A stretch of DNA of 64,000 nucleotides from Sva-07 sp963828415 (GCA_963828415.1 CAWHEI010000002.1:62001-126000); one strand, 5' to 3'. Counted from the stretch's first letter, positions 15,600 through 24,262 are shown. Made by a program: numbers and translations. Notes: generated by a model from the sequence alone, not told the origin.

Positions 15600-16732
15600 C
15601 CGTCACGGCGATCGTGCCCCCGGCGACGCTGGGGATTCTCGGAGGTGGTCAGCTCGGTCGCTACGCCGTGATGGCGGCCGCCTCGATGGGCTACCGCACG
15701 ATCGTGCTCGACCCCGACCCGTCGGCGCCGGCGGGCCTGCTCGCCCACGAACATCTCGTTGCCGCCTACGACGACCCCGACGCACTGCGGCGCCTGTCGT
15801 TCGACTGCGATGTCATCACCACCGAGTTCGAGAACCCACCGGCGGCGGCCCTCGACGAGTTGGCCGAGTCGGTGCGCGTCGCGCCGGGGCCAGATGCGGT
15901 TCGTATCGCACAGGACCGGGTTGCCGAGAAGCGATTCCTGGTGGAGAACGGCTTCCCGGTCGGGCGCTACCTGGTGTTGGAGGGCGACGATCCGGTCGTC
16001 GAGGCGGACCTGGTCGCGCCCGGCGCGATCGTCAAGACGGCCCGACTCGGATACGACGGCAAGGGCCAACGATCGGTGTCCGGTGTCGCCGAGACGCTGG
16101 CGGCCTGGGCCGAACTCGGCGGGGTCGCGTGTGTGGTCGAGCAACGCCTCGCGCTCGACACCGAGCTCAGCGTCATCGTCGGCCGTACCGCCTCCGGCGA
16201 CGTCGAAGCGTGGCCCGTTGCGGAGAACCGCCACGTCGACGGCGTCCTCGATGTCTCGGCGGTACCCGCGATGGTGTCGGCGAGGCTCGCCGACCGGGCG
16301 GTCGGCATGGCGATGGCGATCGCCGATGCACTCGCCTACGTGGGGGTACTCGCCGTCGAACTCTTCGTCGTCGAGGGTGAGTTGCTGGTGAACGAACTCG
16401 CACCCCGTCCCCACAACAGCGGCCACTGGACACTCGACGCCAGCGTCACCAGTCAGTACGAACAGCAGGTGCGAGCTGTCTGTGGCGTCGGGCTCGGATC
16501 GACGGCCATGACGGCGCCGGCGATCGCGATGGTCAACCTGCTCGGCGATCTGTGGGACGGCGGTGATCCCGACTGGACCGTCGTGCTCGACGACCCGAAC
16601 GCGAAACTGCACCTCTACGGCAAACGCGAGGCTCGGCCCGGTCGCAAGATGGGGCACCTGACCGTGACGGCCACCGCTACCAATCTGGCGGTCGCCCGTG
16701 CGTTGGAACTCAGAGCGGCCGTCGTGCGATGA
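15596..16732 (+). CDS. purK: 5-(carboxyamino)imidazole ribonucleotide synthase
   Basis: A 378-residue ATP-grasp enzyme that carboxylates AIR to N5-CAIR with ATP and bicarbonate. Visible features are GILGGGQLGRY at the N-terminus, VITTEFENPP, the ATP-binding GAIVKTARLGYDGKGQ loop, ELSVIVGR and ELAPRPHNSGHWT, and a C-terminal HLYGKREARPGRKMGHLTV. ATG 15596 overlaps the purE stop; the open frame further upstream is only a purE shadow. The 3' end overlaps the convergent methyltransferase gene by 23 bp. Confidence 0.95.
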   Translation: MTVTAIVPPATLGILGGGQLGRYAVMAAASMGYRTIVLDPDPSAPAGLLAHEHLVAAYDDPDALRRLSFDCDVITTEFENPPAAALDELAESVRVAPGPDAVRIAQDRVAEKRFLVENGFPVGRYLVLEGDDPVVEADLVAPGAIVKTARLGYDGKGQRSVSGVAETLAAWAELGGVACVVEQRLALDTELSVIVGRTASGDVEAWPVAENRHVDGVLDVSAVPAMVSARLADRAVGMAMAIADALAYVGVLAVELFVVEGELLVNELAPRPHNSGHWTLDASVTSQYEQQVRAVCGVGLGSTAMTAPAIAMVNLLGDLWDGGDPDWTVVLDDPNAKLHLYGKREARPGRKMGHLTVTATATNLAVARALELRAAVVR

Positions 16733-17306
16733 CCAGCGTGTCGAGAGCTGTCTTCATGCCGTCTGGCGTGTCGACGTGGCGCTCGACGACCTCGGCCGTG
16801 GTGATGTCCAACGTGTCGAGGGCGGCGACGGATTCCTCGACGGTGTAGCAGACGTCGGGCGACGGCGGTCCGCCGTGGCCGTGTTCGACGTTCGAGCGAT
16901 CGTGGGCGATCACGAACAGCGTGCCGCCCGGAGCGAGCCAGGTCGCTGCGTGCTCCATCACGACTCGTTGCTGCGCTGACGGCAGTTGCAGGTACGAGAG
17001 CACGACCAGATCGACCGAGCCGTCGGGTTGCCACGTGGTCGCGTCGGCGCACGCCGTCGCGATCGTGACGCCGTGGTCCGCGGCGAGGCGCTGTGCCTTG
17101 TCGAGGCCCACCTGTGAGAAGTCGACCGCTGTCACCGTCCAACCGCGTGCTGCGAGCCAGACGGCGTTGCGGCCCTCACCGGCGCCGAGATCGATTGCCG
17201 TGCCCGGCTCGAGGTCGGCGAGATGGGCTTCCACGAACTGGTTCGCCCGTCCGGTCCAGATCAACTCACTCGTCGAGTACCGATCGTCCCACTGTGTGCT
17301 GTCCAT
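16710..17306 (-). CDS. SAM-dependent methyltransferase (methyltransferase 25/TehB-like)
   Basis: A 198-residue methyltransferase starting MDSTQWDDRYSTSELIWTG, a common opening of small tellurite-resistance/thiopurine-type methyltransferases. Motif I is AIDLGAGEGRNAVWLA and motif II TAVDFSQVGLDKAQ; an acidic CADATTW and a VDLVVLSYLQLP strand complete the Rossmann core. A longer frame from 17336 is open, but ATG 17306 fits the family start. It lies downstream of the pirin gene on the same strand, with a 54 nt hairpin repeat ending 33 nt before its start. The substrate is unknown. Confidence 0.85.
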   Translation of the reverse strand: MDSTQWDDRYSTSELIWTGRANQFVEAHLADLEPGTAIDLGAGEGRNAVWLAARGWTVTAVDFSQVGLDKAQRLAADHGVTIATACADATTWQPDGSVDLVVLSYLQLPSAQQRVVMEHAATWLAPGGTLFVIAHDRSNVEHGHGGPPSPDVCYTVEESVAALDTLDITTAEVVERHVDTPDGMKTALDTLVIARRPL

Positions 17307-17339
17307 CCCCCCAGTCTCGCCCCCATCACGCTCCACATC

Positions 17340-17393
17340 ACGTTTGCGTGCAGATTCGGGTGACCCGCCCCACCCAGAATGCAGCGCAAACGT
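17340..17393. repeat. Dispersed intergenic hairpin, copy A
   Basis: Imperfect inverted repeat of 54 nt with outer arms ACGTTTGCG and CGCAAACGT, inner arms TTCGGGTG and CACCCAGAA, and a short GC-rich loop. Related to the elements at 24211-24262 and 52494-52545. It sits 7 nt after the pirin stop and 33 nt before the methyltransferase start. Confidence 0.8.
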
Positions 17394-17400
17394 GGGTTGG

Positions 17401-18447
17401 TCAGGCGGTGGTGGCGGTGGTGGGTTCGACGTCGAACTGTTCGACGCGACCGTCGGCGTGGCGGGCGAATCGCCGTGCCGGCATCCCGTGGTTCGGATCG
17501 TCCGACCCCCATGGCCAGCCGCCGAACTGCGTGCGGCGGTAGTCCTCGAAGGCCTGTTGGATCTCGGCCTGGGTGTTCATCACGAACGGCCCGTACTGCG
17601 CGACGGGCTCGCCGATCGGGCGACCTTGCAGCACCATGCACTCGACGCCATCGTCGCCGGCCACGAGCTCGAGCGGCCTGGTCGGGTCGATGGCGGCACC
17701 GTTGCCGGCGTCGAGCCGTTCGCCGTCGACGGTGAGCCACGATCCGGAGAAGGCGTACAACAACCGGTGCGATTCGGGTCCGGCGGCAGGCATCGTCCAT
17801 CGTGCGCCCGGATCGAAGCGGAGGTGCCAGATGGCGACGTCGGCTTCGGCCTTCGATGCCCACGAGTTCGGCGGCGGGCTCGGCGCTTCGGCGTTGTCGA
17901 GCGAGCCGGCGATCACGGTGATGTCGACCAAGGCATCACCAGCTCCGCTGGCGACGACCACGGTCGGCGTGTCGTGGCTCCACAGCATGGTGAAGTACGG
18001 CTCGACCATCTTGTCGGCGGCGGGCAGGTTGAGCCAGATCTGGAACAACTCGAGTGGGTTGGGCTCGTCGGCGGACAACAGCGGGAACATCTCGCAGTGG
18101 ACGATGCCCTTGCCGGCGGTCATCCACTGAGTGTCGCCACGTCCGAATCGTGCCGTTGCGCCGAGTGAGTCGCTGTGGTCGCAGAAGCCGGTACGCACGT
18201 AGGTGACGGTCTCGAAGCCACGATGGGGGTGTTGGGGGAAACCCGGGACGTTCGAGCCGTGGTACATGTTCCACCCGTCAACGCCGGCAAAGTCCATGCC
18301 GATGTCGCGACCGTCGAGCGGTGCGTCCGGGCCGAGGTCGACCGTGCCGGTCGGGTAGTCGTCGCGATGGTGGGCACAGAAGAGGAACGGGTCGATCGTC
18401 GGCCACTGAGTGCCGAGCGGAAAGGTCTGCAGCAGGGCGCCGGTCAT
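17401..18447 (-). CDS. Pirin family protein
   Basis: A 348-residue bicupin of the pirin family. The N-terminal cupin has the metal-site region PQHPHRGFETVTYV and later GKGIVHCEMFP; the C-terminal cupin has LYAFSGSWLTVDGERLDAG and VLQGRPIGEPVAQYGPFVMNTQAEI. Bacterial pirins act as quercetinase-like dioxygenases or as redox-sensing regulators; neither can be chosen here. ATG 18447 is preceded by TAGGAT 6 nt upstream. The gene is divergent from the MFS exporter, and the two promoters lie back to back within about 70 bp. Confidence 0.88.
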   Translation of the reverse strand: MTGALLQTFPLGTQWPTIDPFLFCAHHRDDYPTGTVDLGPDAPLDGRDIGMDFAGVDGWNMYHGSNVPGFPQHPHRGFETVTYVRTGFCDHSDSLGATARFGRGDTQWMTAGKGIVHCEMFPLLSADEPNPLELFQIWLNLPAADKMVEPYFTMLWSHDTPTVVVASGAGDALVDITVIAGSLDNAEAPSPPPNSWASKAEADVAIWHLRFDPGARWTMPAAGPESHRLLYAFSGSWLTVDGERLDAGNGAAIDPTRPLELVAGDDGVECMVLQGRPIGEPVAQYGPFVMNTQAEIQQAFEDYRRTQFGGWPWGSDDPNHGMPARRFARHADGRVEQFDVEPTTATTA

Positions 18448-18453
18448 GACGTC

Positions 18454-18459
18454 ATCCTA
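18454..18459 (-). promoter_or_regulatory. -10 box TAGGAT of the pirin gene
   Basis: On the minus strand TAGGAT ends 6 nt before the pirin ATG (18447), a leaderless layout. Confidence 0.45.
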
Positions 18460-18520
18460 GCCGCAAGTAGTTGCGTTCGCAAAGAAGTGTCGGTAGGCCT
18501 CTCCATTGCAGCGGTGTCGA

Positions 18521-18526
18521 TAGGTT
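18521..18526 (+). promoter_or_regulatory. -10 box TAGGTT of the MFS gene
   Basis: TAGGTT ends 6 nt before the GTG at 18533, supporting this start and leaderless transcription. Confidence 0.45.
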
Positions 18527-18532
18527 TCGGCG

Positions 18533-19777
18533 GTGGCCAACGCTCGTGACGTCCTGCGGTATCCGGCGGTTCGCCGGTACCTGCTGTCGACGGCGCTGGC
18601 CGCTGTGGGCCTCAACATCCTGGTCACGGTGCTGTTCAAGCAGGCCTTCGACCTCACCGGCGACACGCTCGCGATCGGCTTCATCGGCCTCGCCCAGTTC
18701 GTTCCCGCGGTGCTGCTCGTCCTCGTCAGCGGCTGGGTGGCGGACCGCTTCGACCGCCGACGCGTGTCGGCGCTCTTCCTGTTCGCCCGCGTCCTGTGTG
18801 CCATCGGCTTTCTCGTCTACAGCCAGCTCGCACCTGATCCGGTGTGGCCGCTGTTCGCATTGGCGTTCGTGTTCGGCGCCGCGGACGCGATGCTCGCCCC
18901 CTCGCGCCGCTCGATCGCCCCGTTGCTCGCCCCTCCGGAGATGTTCCCGCAGGTGGTGGCCCTCTGGACGGCGACGTTCACCGGCTCGGCGATCGTCGGC
19001 CCCGTCATCGGAGGCTTCCTCTACTCGGTCGGCCCGAGCGAGGCGTACGCGCTCGCCGCCATCCTCGAGTTCGCCGCGATCATCCCGATCCTGATGATCG
19101 TCTACGTCCGCGAGCCGGAACGCATCACCGACCGGCCGACGCTGCACACCGCACTCGAGGGTCTGCGGTTCGTGCGCCACACGCCGGTGGTGCTGGGAAC
19201 GATCTCGCTGGACCTGTTCGCCGTGCTGTTCGGCGGTGCGATCGCACTGATCCCGGCCGTGGCCAGTGAACGCCTCGGCGTCGGCGACATCGCCTACGGC
19301 TGGCTGCGCGCCGCGCCGGGCATCGGTGCAGCGCTCATGGCCCTGTGGCTCGCCATGCGACCCGTCACCCGTCGCGTCGGCCCGACGCTGTTGTTCGTCG
19401 TCGGGATCTTCGGTCTCGGCACCACCGTGTTCGGGTTCACGACGAACTACGTGGTCGCGTTCGTCGCGCTGATCGTGATCTCGGCGGCCGACATGGTGTC
19501 GATGTTCATCCGCGGATCGATCGTGCCGCTGGTGACGCCGGACGAGCAGCTCGGCCGCGTCAGCGCGGTCGAAGGCGTCTTCATCGGGGCGTCGAACGAA
19601 CTCGGAGCGTTCGAGAGCGGCGTCGCCGCAAGGATGTTCGGTGTGCCGTGGGCGATCGCCGGTGGGGGACTGATCACGATGGGCATTGCGGTGAGCTTCG
19701 CATTCGTGTTCCCCTCGATCCGCAAGATCGACACGTTCGACGAACTCCGCCCGAAATCCCCGGCGACTGTCACCTGA
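18533..19777 (+). CDS. MFS transporter (EntS-like exporter)
   Basis: A 414-residue integral membrane protein with about 11-12 membrane segments. The start MANARDVLRYPAVRRYLLSTALAAVG and the loop GWVADRFDRRRVSALFL (the MFS loop 2-3 motif) match the enterobactin-exporter-type MFS group. FGAADAMLAPSRRSIAPLLAP and SAADMVSMFIRGSIVPLVTPDEQLGRVSAVEGVFIG are further family blocks. Such proteins export small molecules using the proton gradient; the substrate is unknown and no siderophore genes are nearby. The GTG start is fixed by the -10 box at 18521-18526. Confidence 0.85.
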   Translation: MANARDVLRYPAVRRYLLSTALAAVGLNILVTVLFKQAFDLTGDTLAIGFIGLAQFVPAVLLVLVSGWVADRFDRRRVSALFLFARVLCAIGFLVYSQLAPDPVWPLFALAFVFGAADAMLAPSRRSIAPLLAPPEMFPQVVALWTATFTGSAIVGPVIGGFLYSVGPSEAYALAAILEFAAIIPILMIVYVREPERITDRPTLHTALEGLRFVRHTPVVLGTISLDLFAVLFGGAIALIPAVASERLGVGDIAYGWLRAAPGIGAALMALWLAMRPVTRRVGPTLLFVVGIFGLGTTVFGFTTNYVVAFVALIVISAADMVSMFIRGSIVPLVTPDEQLGRVSAVEGVFIGASNELGAFESGVAARMFGVPWAIAGGGLITMGIAVSFAFVFPSIRKIDTFDELRPKSPATVT

Positions 19778-19785
19778 CCGACGCG

Positions 19786-19791
19786 TACGGT
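19786..19791 (+). promoter_or_regulatory. -10 box TACGGT of the GNAT gene
   Basis: TACGGT ends 7 nt before the ATG at 19799, in the 21 bp gap after the MFS gene; this points to separate, leaderless transcription of the acetyltransferase. Confidence 0.45.
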
Positions 19792-19798
19792 CGCGTCG

Positions 19799-20362
19799 AT
19801 GGAACTGCGATGGCCGACAACGGACGAACTCCCGGGCTACATCGATGCCCTCGAACGTGGCTGGTCACCGAACACGATCGATGCGGATGCAGGCCGCGCC
19901 GAACTCGATGCGATCAGGCGCGAGCCCAGCGAGTTCCTGGCGACGCTCGTCGATCGCGAGGCAGCAGGTGCGCCGATCCCGATGCCCGACGGCTCGACGG
20001 CTGAACGGCTTCCCGGGTATCGCAAGTGGATGTGGGACGGTGAGTTCTGCGGTTCGATCGGCTTTCGTTGGCGGCCCGGTACCGAGGAACTGCCTGCACA
20101 CGTGCTGGGCCACGTCGGCTACAGCGTCGTTCCGTGGAAGCGTCGCCTCGGCTACGCCACGGCGGCGGTTCGACTGATCCTGAGCGACGCCGCCGCCGAA
20201 GGATTGCGGTGGGTCGAGATCACCACCGACGTCGACAACATCGGCTCGCAAGGCGTCATCGAAGGTGCGGGCGGTGTGTTCCTCGAACGGTTCGTGTATC
20301 CCGCCCCGTACGCGACGGGCGACGGCCTGCGTTACCGCGTCGAGACTCAGGTCCGGATGTAG
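19799..20362 (+). CDS. GNAT family N-acetyltransferase
   Basis: A 187-residue acyl-CoA-dependent acetyltransferase. The C-terminal half has the GNAT core: GHVGYSVVPWKRRLGYATAAVRLIL carries the acetyl-CoA pyrophosphate loop (R/Q-x-x-G-x-A type), followed by GLRWVEITTDVDNIGSQGVIEGAGGVF. The N-terminal half contains FCGSIGFRWRPG. This subfamily resembles proteins annotated as acetyltransferases acting on amino groups of small molecules. The 3' end overlaps the convergent trmB gene by 16 bp. Confidence 0.85.
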   Translation: MELRWPTTDELPGYIDALERGWSPNTIDADAGRAELDAIRREPSEFLATLVDREAAGAPIPMPDGSTAERLPGYRKWMWDGEFCGSIGFRWRPGTEELPAHVLGHVGYSVVPWKRRLGYATAAVRLILSDAAAEGLRWVEITTDVDNIGSQGVIEGAGGVFLERFVYPAPYATGDGLRYRVETQVRM

Positions 20363-21060
20363 AGCAGGTCGGTGGGGGAGCGGCCGGCGTCGAGACCGCG
20401 CTGTTCGAACCGGGTCAGTGGGCGCCAGTCGGGTCGGTCGATCACGCCACCGGTCAGACGCGGTTCGGCGCCGCACACCTGTCGCATCGCCTCGGCGTAG
20501 TCGACGATGTCGGTGGCGAGATGCATCGTCCCGCCGACACGCAGGCGATCGGTGAGTGCCGCGACGACGTCGGGTCCGACGAGGCGCCGGTGGAAGTTGC
20601 GGCGCTTCGTCCACGGATCGGGAAAGAAGATCCTCACGACCGCCAGCGATTCGGGCGCTACCCGATCGAGGAACGGCAGGAGGTCGCCGTGCACCACTCG
20701 GACGTGATGCAGGCCCCGATGCTCGATCGCATCGAGCACGGTCACGACGCCCGGCGTGTGCACCTCGACCCCGATCACGTCGAGATGCGGCTCGGCGGCG
20801 GCCATCTCGATCGTCGACTCGCCGTGGCCGAAGCCCACGTCGAGCACCACATCACGTCGAACGTCGCCACCTCGATCGTCACTGCCTCGATCGAAGACCT
20901 CGGCCCAGTCGAGCACCGGACCCTCGACGTCGAGGCCCCATCGTTGGATCCACTCGTCGAACTCGGCCTGGCGCTTCGGTGACAACGAACGGCGGCGAAC
21001 CTTGAACGACGCTGCTGGTCGGCGAACCGAACGAGCACTCTCACTACCCGTCACGATCAC
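20347..21060 (-). CDS. trmB: tRNA (guanine-N7-)-methyltransferase
   Basis: About 237 residues. TrmB makes m7G46 in the tRNA variable loop with SAM. The signatures are clear: VVLDVGFGHGESTIEMA (motif I), VIGVEVHTPGV, and the diagnostic IFFPDPWTKRRNFHRRLV, then LATDIVDYAEAM. The N-terminal KVRRRSLSPKRQAEFDEW is the usual family entry. The frame is open further upstream (to 21141), but that would overlap the divergent azlC start at 21094; GTG 21060 (or 21054) fits better. The start is therefore inferred. Confidence 0.9.
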   Translation of the reverse strand: MIVTGSESARSVRRPAASFKVRRRSLSPKRQAEFDEWIQRWGLDVEGPVLDWAEVFDRGSDDRGGDVRRDVVLDVGFGHGESTIEMAAAEPHLDVIGVEVHTPGVVTVLDAIEHRGLHHVRVVHGDLLPFLDRVAPESLAVVRIFFPDPWTKRRNFHRRLVGPDVVAALTDRLRVGGTMHLATDIVDYAEAMRQVCGAEPRLTGGVIDRPDWRPLTRFEQRGLDAGRSPTDLLYIRT

Positions 21061-21093
21061 GTCGCCCGACGCTACCGGCGCCAGACTGCGCCC

Positions 21094-21819
21094 GTGAACG
21101 ACCTCGACGATGCCGCCCACAAGCGGGTGATCCACCGTCAAGCAGCATCGATCGTCGCCTCAGTGGCCCCGTTCGGCATCGTGTTCGGCGCTGCCGCGGC
21201 GACGGCCGGACTCTCGCTCGTCCAGGCGATGGGCTTCTCGTTGTTCGTCTTCGGTGGGAGCTCACAGTTCGCCGCTGTCGAGATCCTCGGCGACGGAGGA
21301 TCCATCGCCTCGGCCGCGATCGCGGGGCTGTTGCTCAACGTGCGGTCGCTCGCCTTCGGTGTGATCATGGCCCCGGCGCTCGTCGGCACGTGGTGGCAAC
21401 GAGCGGCGATGTCGCAGTTGATGATCGACGAGTCGACCGCAGTCGGCGCCGCCCAACACGAACAGCGATGGCGACGTTACGGCTACCTCGTGGCGGGCAT
21501 CGGGGTGTTCGTGGTCTGGAACCTGACGACGATTCTCGGCTACGTCGCATTTGCCGGAGCGGGCGACCTGATCACCGAACTCGGCCTCGATGCCGCAGGG
21601 CCGGCAGCCTTCCTCGCACTGCTGTGGCCACGCTTGTCCTCGACACCGCAGCGCCGAACAGCGATTGCCGGAGCCTTGATCGCGCTCGTGCTGATCCCGT
21701 TCGCTCCGCCCGGCGTGCCGATTCTGGCATCGATGCTCGGCGTCGGTGCCGCTCGGATCGGATCGCAACGAGACGACCGCGTCGACAGTTCGGCTTCCGA
21801 AACGGAGTCGGCGCCGTGA
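21094..21819 (+). CDS. azlC: AzlC family branched-chain amino acid exporter, large subunit
   Basis: A 241-residue integral membrane protein with several hydrophobic segments. The family start RQAASIVASVAPFGIVFGAAAATAGLSLVQAMGFSLFVFGGSSQFAAVEIL is clear, as are LLLNVRSLAFGVIMAP and LMIDESTAVGAA. AzlC works with the small protein AzlD, which follows and overlaps by GTGA. The pair exports branched-chain amino acids or their analogues. The start is GTG; a weak CAGACT box lies 6 nt before it. Confidence 0.9.
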   Translation: MNDLDDAAHKRVIHRQAASIVASVAPFGIVFGAAAATAGLSLVQAMGFSLFVFGGSSQFAAVEILGDGGSIASAAIAGLLLNVRSLAFGVIMAPALVGTWWQRAAMSQLMIDESTAVGAAQHEQRWRRYGYLVAGIGVFVVWNLTTILGYVAFAGAGDLITELGLDAAGPAAFLALLWPRLSSTPQRRTAIAGALIALVLIPFAPPGVPILASMLGVGAARIGSQRDDRVDSSASETESAP

Positions 21820-22124
21820 GTGATGCGACGATCGTGCTGATCGTGATGGCCGTGGGCACATTCGCACTGAAGTCGGCCGGACCGCTCGTGCTCGGCGACC
21901 GCGCGCTGCCGATGCGGGTGCGCCAGGTGGTCGATCTCCTGCCCGCAGCATTGCTCGCGGCACTCACGATCGTGTCGACGGTGGGCGACGGCAGCGCGAT
22001 CGTGGTCGACGCTCGACTGGTCGGCCTCGTCGTCGCCGGACTGGCTCTGTGGCGCCGGTTGCCCTTCGTCGTGGTGGTCATCGTCGCGTCCGCCGCGACG
22101 GCCCTGACGCGCTTGATCTGGTGA
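21816..22124 (+). CDS. azlD: AzlD domain small subunit
   Basis: A 102-residue membrane protein with four hydrophobic segments: TIVLIVMAVGTFALKSAGPLVLG, VVDLLPAALLAALTIVSTV, LVGLVVAGLALW and PFVVVVIVASAATALTRLIW. The TFALKSAGPLVLG motif and the RLIW end are typical of AzlD. The GTG start sits inside the azlC stop (GTGA); the open frame before it is an azlC shadow. It is the partner of AzlC in amino-acid export. Confidence 0.88.
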   Translation: MSDATIVLIVMAVGTFALKSAGPLVLGDRALPMRVRQVVDLLPAALLAALTIVSTVGDGSAIVVDARLVGLVVAGLALWRRLPFVVVVIVASAATALTRLIW

Positions 22125-22138
22125 GCGGCACCCGGGGC

Positions 22139-22144
22139 TACAGT
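22139..22144 (+). promoter_or_regulatory. -10 box TACAGT of the PH/SHOCT gene
   Basis: TACAGT ends 7 nt before the ATG at 22152, a leaderless arrangement. Confidence 0.45.
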
Positions 22145-22151
22145 TCGCGCC

Positions 22152-22847
22152 ATGCTTGGTTCCGAGATCAACTTGATGCCCGACGAGAAGATGATCCTCG
22201 CGTCGAATCCCCACTGGTTCTACTTCTGGAAGGAAGTGGCTGCCGCGATCGGAATTGTCGCCCTGCTGTTGCTGCTGTCGGTCGTCGACGCCAGCTGGCT
22301 CAACGACGCCATCGGATGGATTGCGCTGATCGCGTTCGTCGTGTTGGTCATCGACATCATCGTGGCGTTCCTGAACTGGAAGACCACTCGATTCGCCATC
22401 ACCGATCAGCGGGTCGCATATCAGAGCGGCATGTTCCGTCGACGTGGCGTGTCGATCCCCCTCAACCGAATCAACAACGTCAACTTCAACCAGTCGATGA
22501 TCGCCCGCATGCTCAACAACGGGGTCGTCACCATCGAGTCGGCCGGCGAGACCGGCGATTCGGTGTTCGAGAACATTCCGAATCCCGAGCATGTCCGTAC
22601 CTTGATCTTCGCTCAGGTCGAGGCCGACGAGCAGCGCGACTCCGACCGTGATGCGGCGTCGCTCGCGAAGGCCTTGCGCGACCAGCAGGAAAACATCCCG
22701 TCAACGGGTGCAGCGGCCCCTCCGCCCCCGCCAGCTCCACCGTCGGCCACCGATCGGCTCGCCGCACTCGACGACCTCAAGGCGCAAGGCCACATCAACG
22801 ACGCCGAGTACGCCGCGAAGCGCCAGCAGATCCTCGACGAACTCTGA
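22152..22847 (+). CDS. Membrane protein with bacterial PH (YdbS-like) and SHOCT domains
   Basis: A 231-residue protein. Two membrane segments (about 30-48 and 53-74) are followed by a bacterial PH domain type 2 with WKTTRFAITDQRVAYQSGMFRRRGVSIPLNRINNVNFNQS. A Pro/Ala linker (AAAPPPPPAPP) leads to a C-terminal SHOCT motif, LAALDDLKAQGHINDAEYAAKRQQILDEL. Such proteins are common in actinobacteria; their role is unknown, but SHOCT often marks oligomerising membrane proteins. The TGA stop overlaps the first bases of the 33 nt palindromic element. Confidence 0.82.
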   Translation: MLGSEINLMPDEKMILASNPHWFYFWKEVAAAIGIVALLLLLSVVDASWLNDAIGWIALIAFVVLVIDIIVAFLNWKTTRFAITDQRVAYQSGMFRRRGVSIPLNRINNVNFNQSMIARMLNNGVVTIESAGETGDSVFENIPNPEHVRTLIFAQVEADEQRDSDRDAASLAKALRDQQENIPSTGAAAPPPPPAPPSATDRLAALDDLKAQGHINDAEYAAKRQQILDEL

Positions 22848-22878
22848 TTACATCAGGGGTCAGACCCGCGATGTAATC
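22846..22878. repeat. 33 nt palindromic element, copy 1
   Basis: Outer arms GATTACATC and GATGTAATC pair perfectly; the inner GGGTC-a-GACCC also pairs. It contains part of the TGA of the PH/SHOCT gene and the whole TGA (complement of 22860-22862) of the convergent aminotransferase. Copy 2 at 56542-56574 differs at one base. Confidence 0.85.
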
Positions 22879-24171
22879 GCTTCGCCCCACGCGTCGACGA
22901 ACTCGGTGAACGCGTCGACGTCGGCGTCGGTGATCTCGATCGACAGCGCGATGAAGCCGCGTCCGGGCGAGGTAGAACCCGGCGTCGAGGGCGTCGAAGA
23001 ACAGCAGCTCCTTCCACCGATCGTCCGCCGTGCGGAGGTCGGTGGTCGAGGTGACCGGGCCCGCGGTGCCGTGCACGTTCATCAGCGATCCCGAGCCGGT
23101 GACGCACATCGGCAGAGCGTGACGTCCGAACACGTCGTTCAGCGTGGAGCGGAGCCGTTCGCCGCGAGCGTTGGTCGCTGCCAGGACGTCTGGCGTGAGC
23201 ACCTCGGTGAGCGTGGCAACTCCAGCGGCCATCGAGACGACGTTGTTGTTGAACGTGCCGGCGTGGCCGAGTCGGCCTCCGGTCGTGGCGTCGAACGCTG
23301 CCATCAGATCACGCCGCCCTCCGAACGCACCGAACGTGAAGCCGCCCGCCAGGTACTTGCCGAGCGTCGTGAGATCGGGTGTGATGCCGAGCACGTCTTG
23401 AGCACCGCCGGGCGCGAGTCGTGATGTCATCACCTCGTCGAAGACAAGCAGGGCGCCGGAGTGGTCGCAGTGCCGTCGCAGGTCGCGGAGGAACTCGAGG
23501 GTCCCCGGGATGCAGCCGGCCGAACCCTGCAGCGGCTCGACGAGCACGGCGGCGATCGAGTCGCCGTGTTCAGCGAACACCGCCTCGACAGCGTTGACGT
23601 CGTTGTAGGTCGACACGATCCAGTCGTGCGGCACGTTCACGTCGCGATGGCCGGCGAAGGTGATCACGCCGCCGTGGTAGCCGCCGTCGAACACGAGCAC
23701 CCGACTCCTGCCGGTGTGGTTCGTCGCCAGCGCGAGGGCCATCAGGTTCGCTTCGGTACCGGAGTTCGTGAAGCGCACCTGCTCGATCGACGCGAAGCGT
23801 GCGGCGATCAACTCGGCGAGGCGAACCTCGTTCGGATGAACCGCGCCGAGTGCCCACCCGCCATCGATCGCAGCGTGAGCGGCCGCCCGCACAGGCCCGG
23901 GAGAATGTCCGAGGAGGCCGGCGGTGTAGTTGCCGAGGAGGTCGACGTAGCGATGGTCGTCGACATCGACGAGGTACTGGCCCTCTGCGGTTGCCACACG
24001 GAACGGGAACGGATCGAAGTGCAGCACCGACCGTGTGTTGCCACCGGGAAGCACGTCGGCGGCGCGCCTCGCCCACGATGCACTCGTCGGGTTGGCGTCG
24101 ACGTAGCGCTGGCGCGCTGCAACCAGCGTTGCGTCGAGGTGGTTCGGCGTCGAGGTGTCCGGTGACGTCAT
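22860..24171 (-). CDS. Class III aminotransferase (glutamate-1-semialdehyde aminomutase-like), frameshifted near the C-terminus
   Basis: About 436 residues when repaired. Features: DVLPGGNTRSVLHFDPFPF, NYTAGLLGHSPGPV, FTNSGTEANLMAL, the PLP-region VFDEVMTSRLAPGG and TLGKYLAGGFTFGAFGG with the Schiff-base lysine. This is the HemL-like branch, but a catabolic aminotransferase is as likely as a haem enzyme. One extra base at 22962 (within the complement of GTCC) shifts the frame after DAGFYLAR. Removing it restores RGFIALSIEITDADVDAFTEF and a TGA at 22860. As written, the frame instead runs through an Arg-rich tail to 22795. The start is ATG 24171, since the frame upstream lies in hairpin copy B. 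Confidence 0.8.
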
Positions 24172-24210
24172 CTGCTCATCATGACCCACCCGGCCAGCAC
24201 CTCCCCACCC

Positions 24211-24262
24211 CGTTTGTGGTGCAGTTTGGGTGGACCGGGTCACCCGGAATGCAACGCAAACG
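24211..24262. repeat. Dispersed intergenic hairpin, copy B
   Basis: Imperfect inverted repeat with arms CGTTTGTGGTGCA and TGCAACGCAAACG outside and GGGTG/CACCC inside. It lies 23 nt after the TauD-type stop and 39 nt before the aminotransferase start, the same spacing as copies A and C. Confidence 0.78.
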
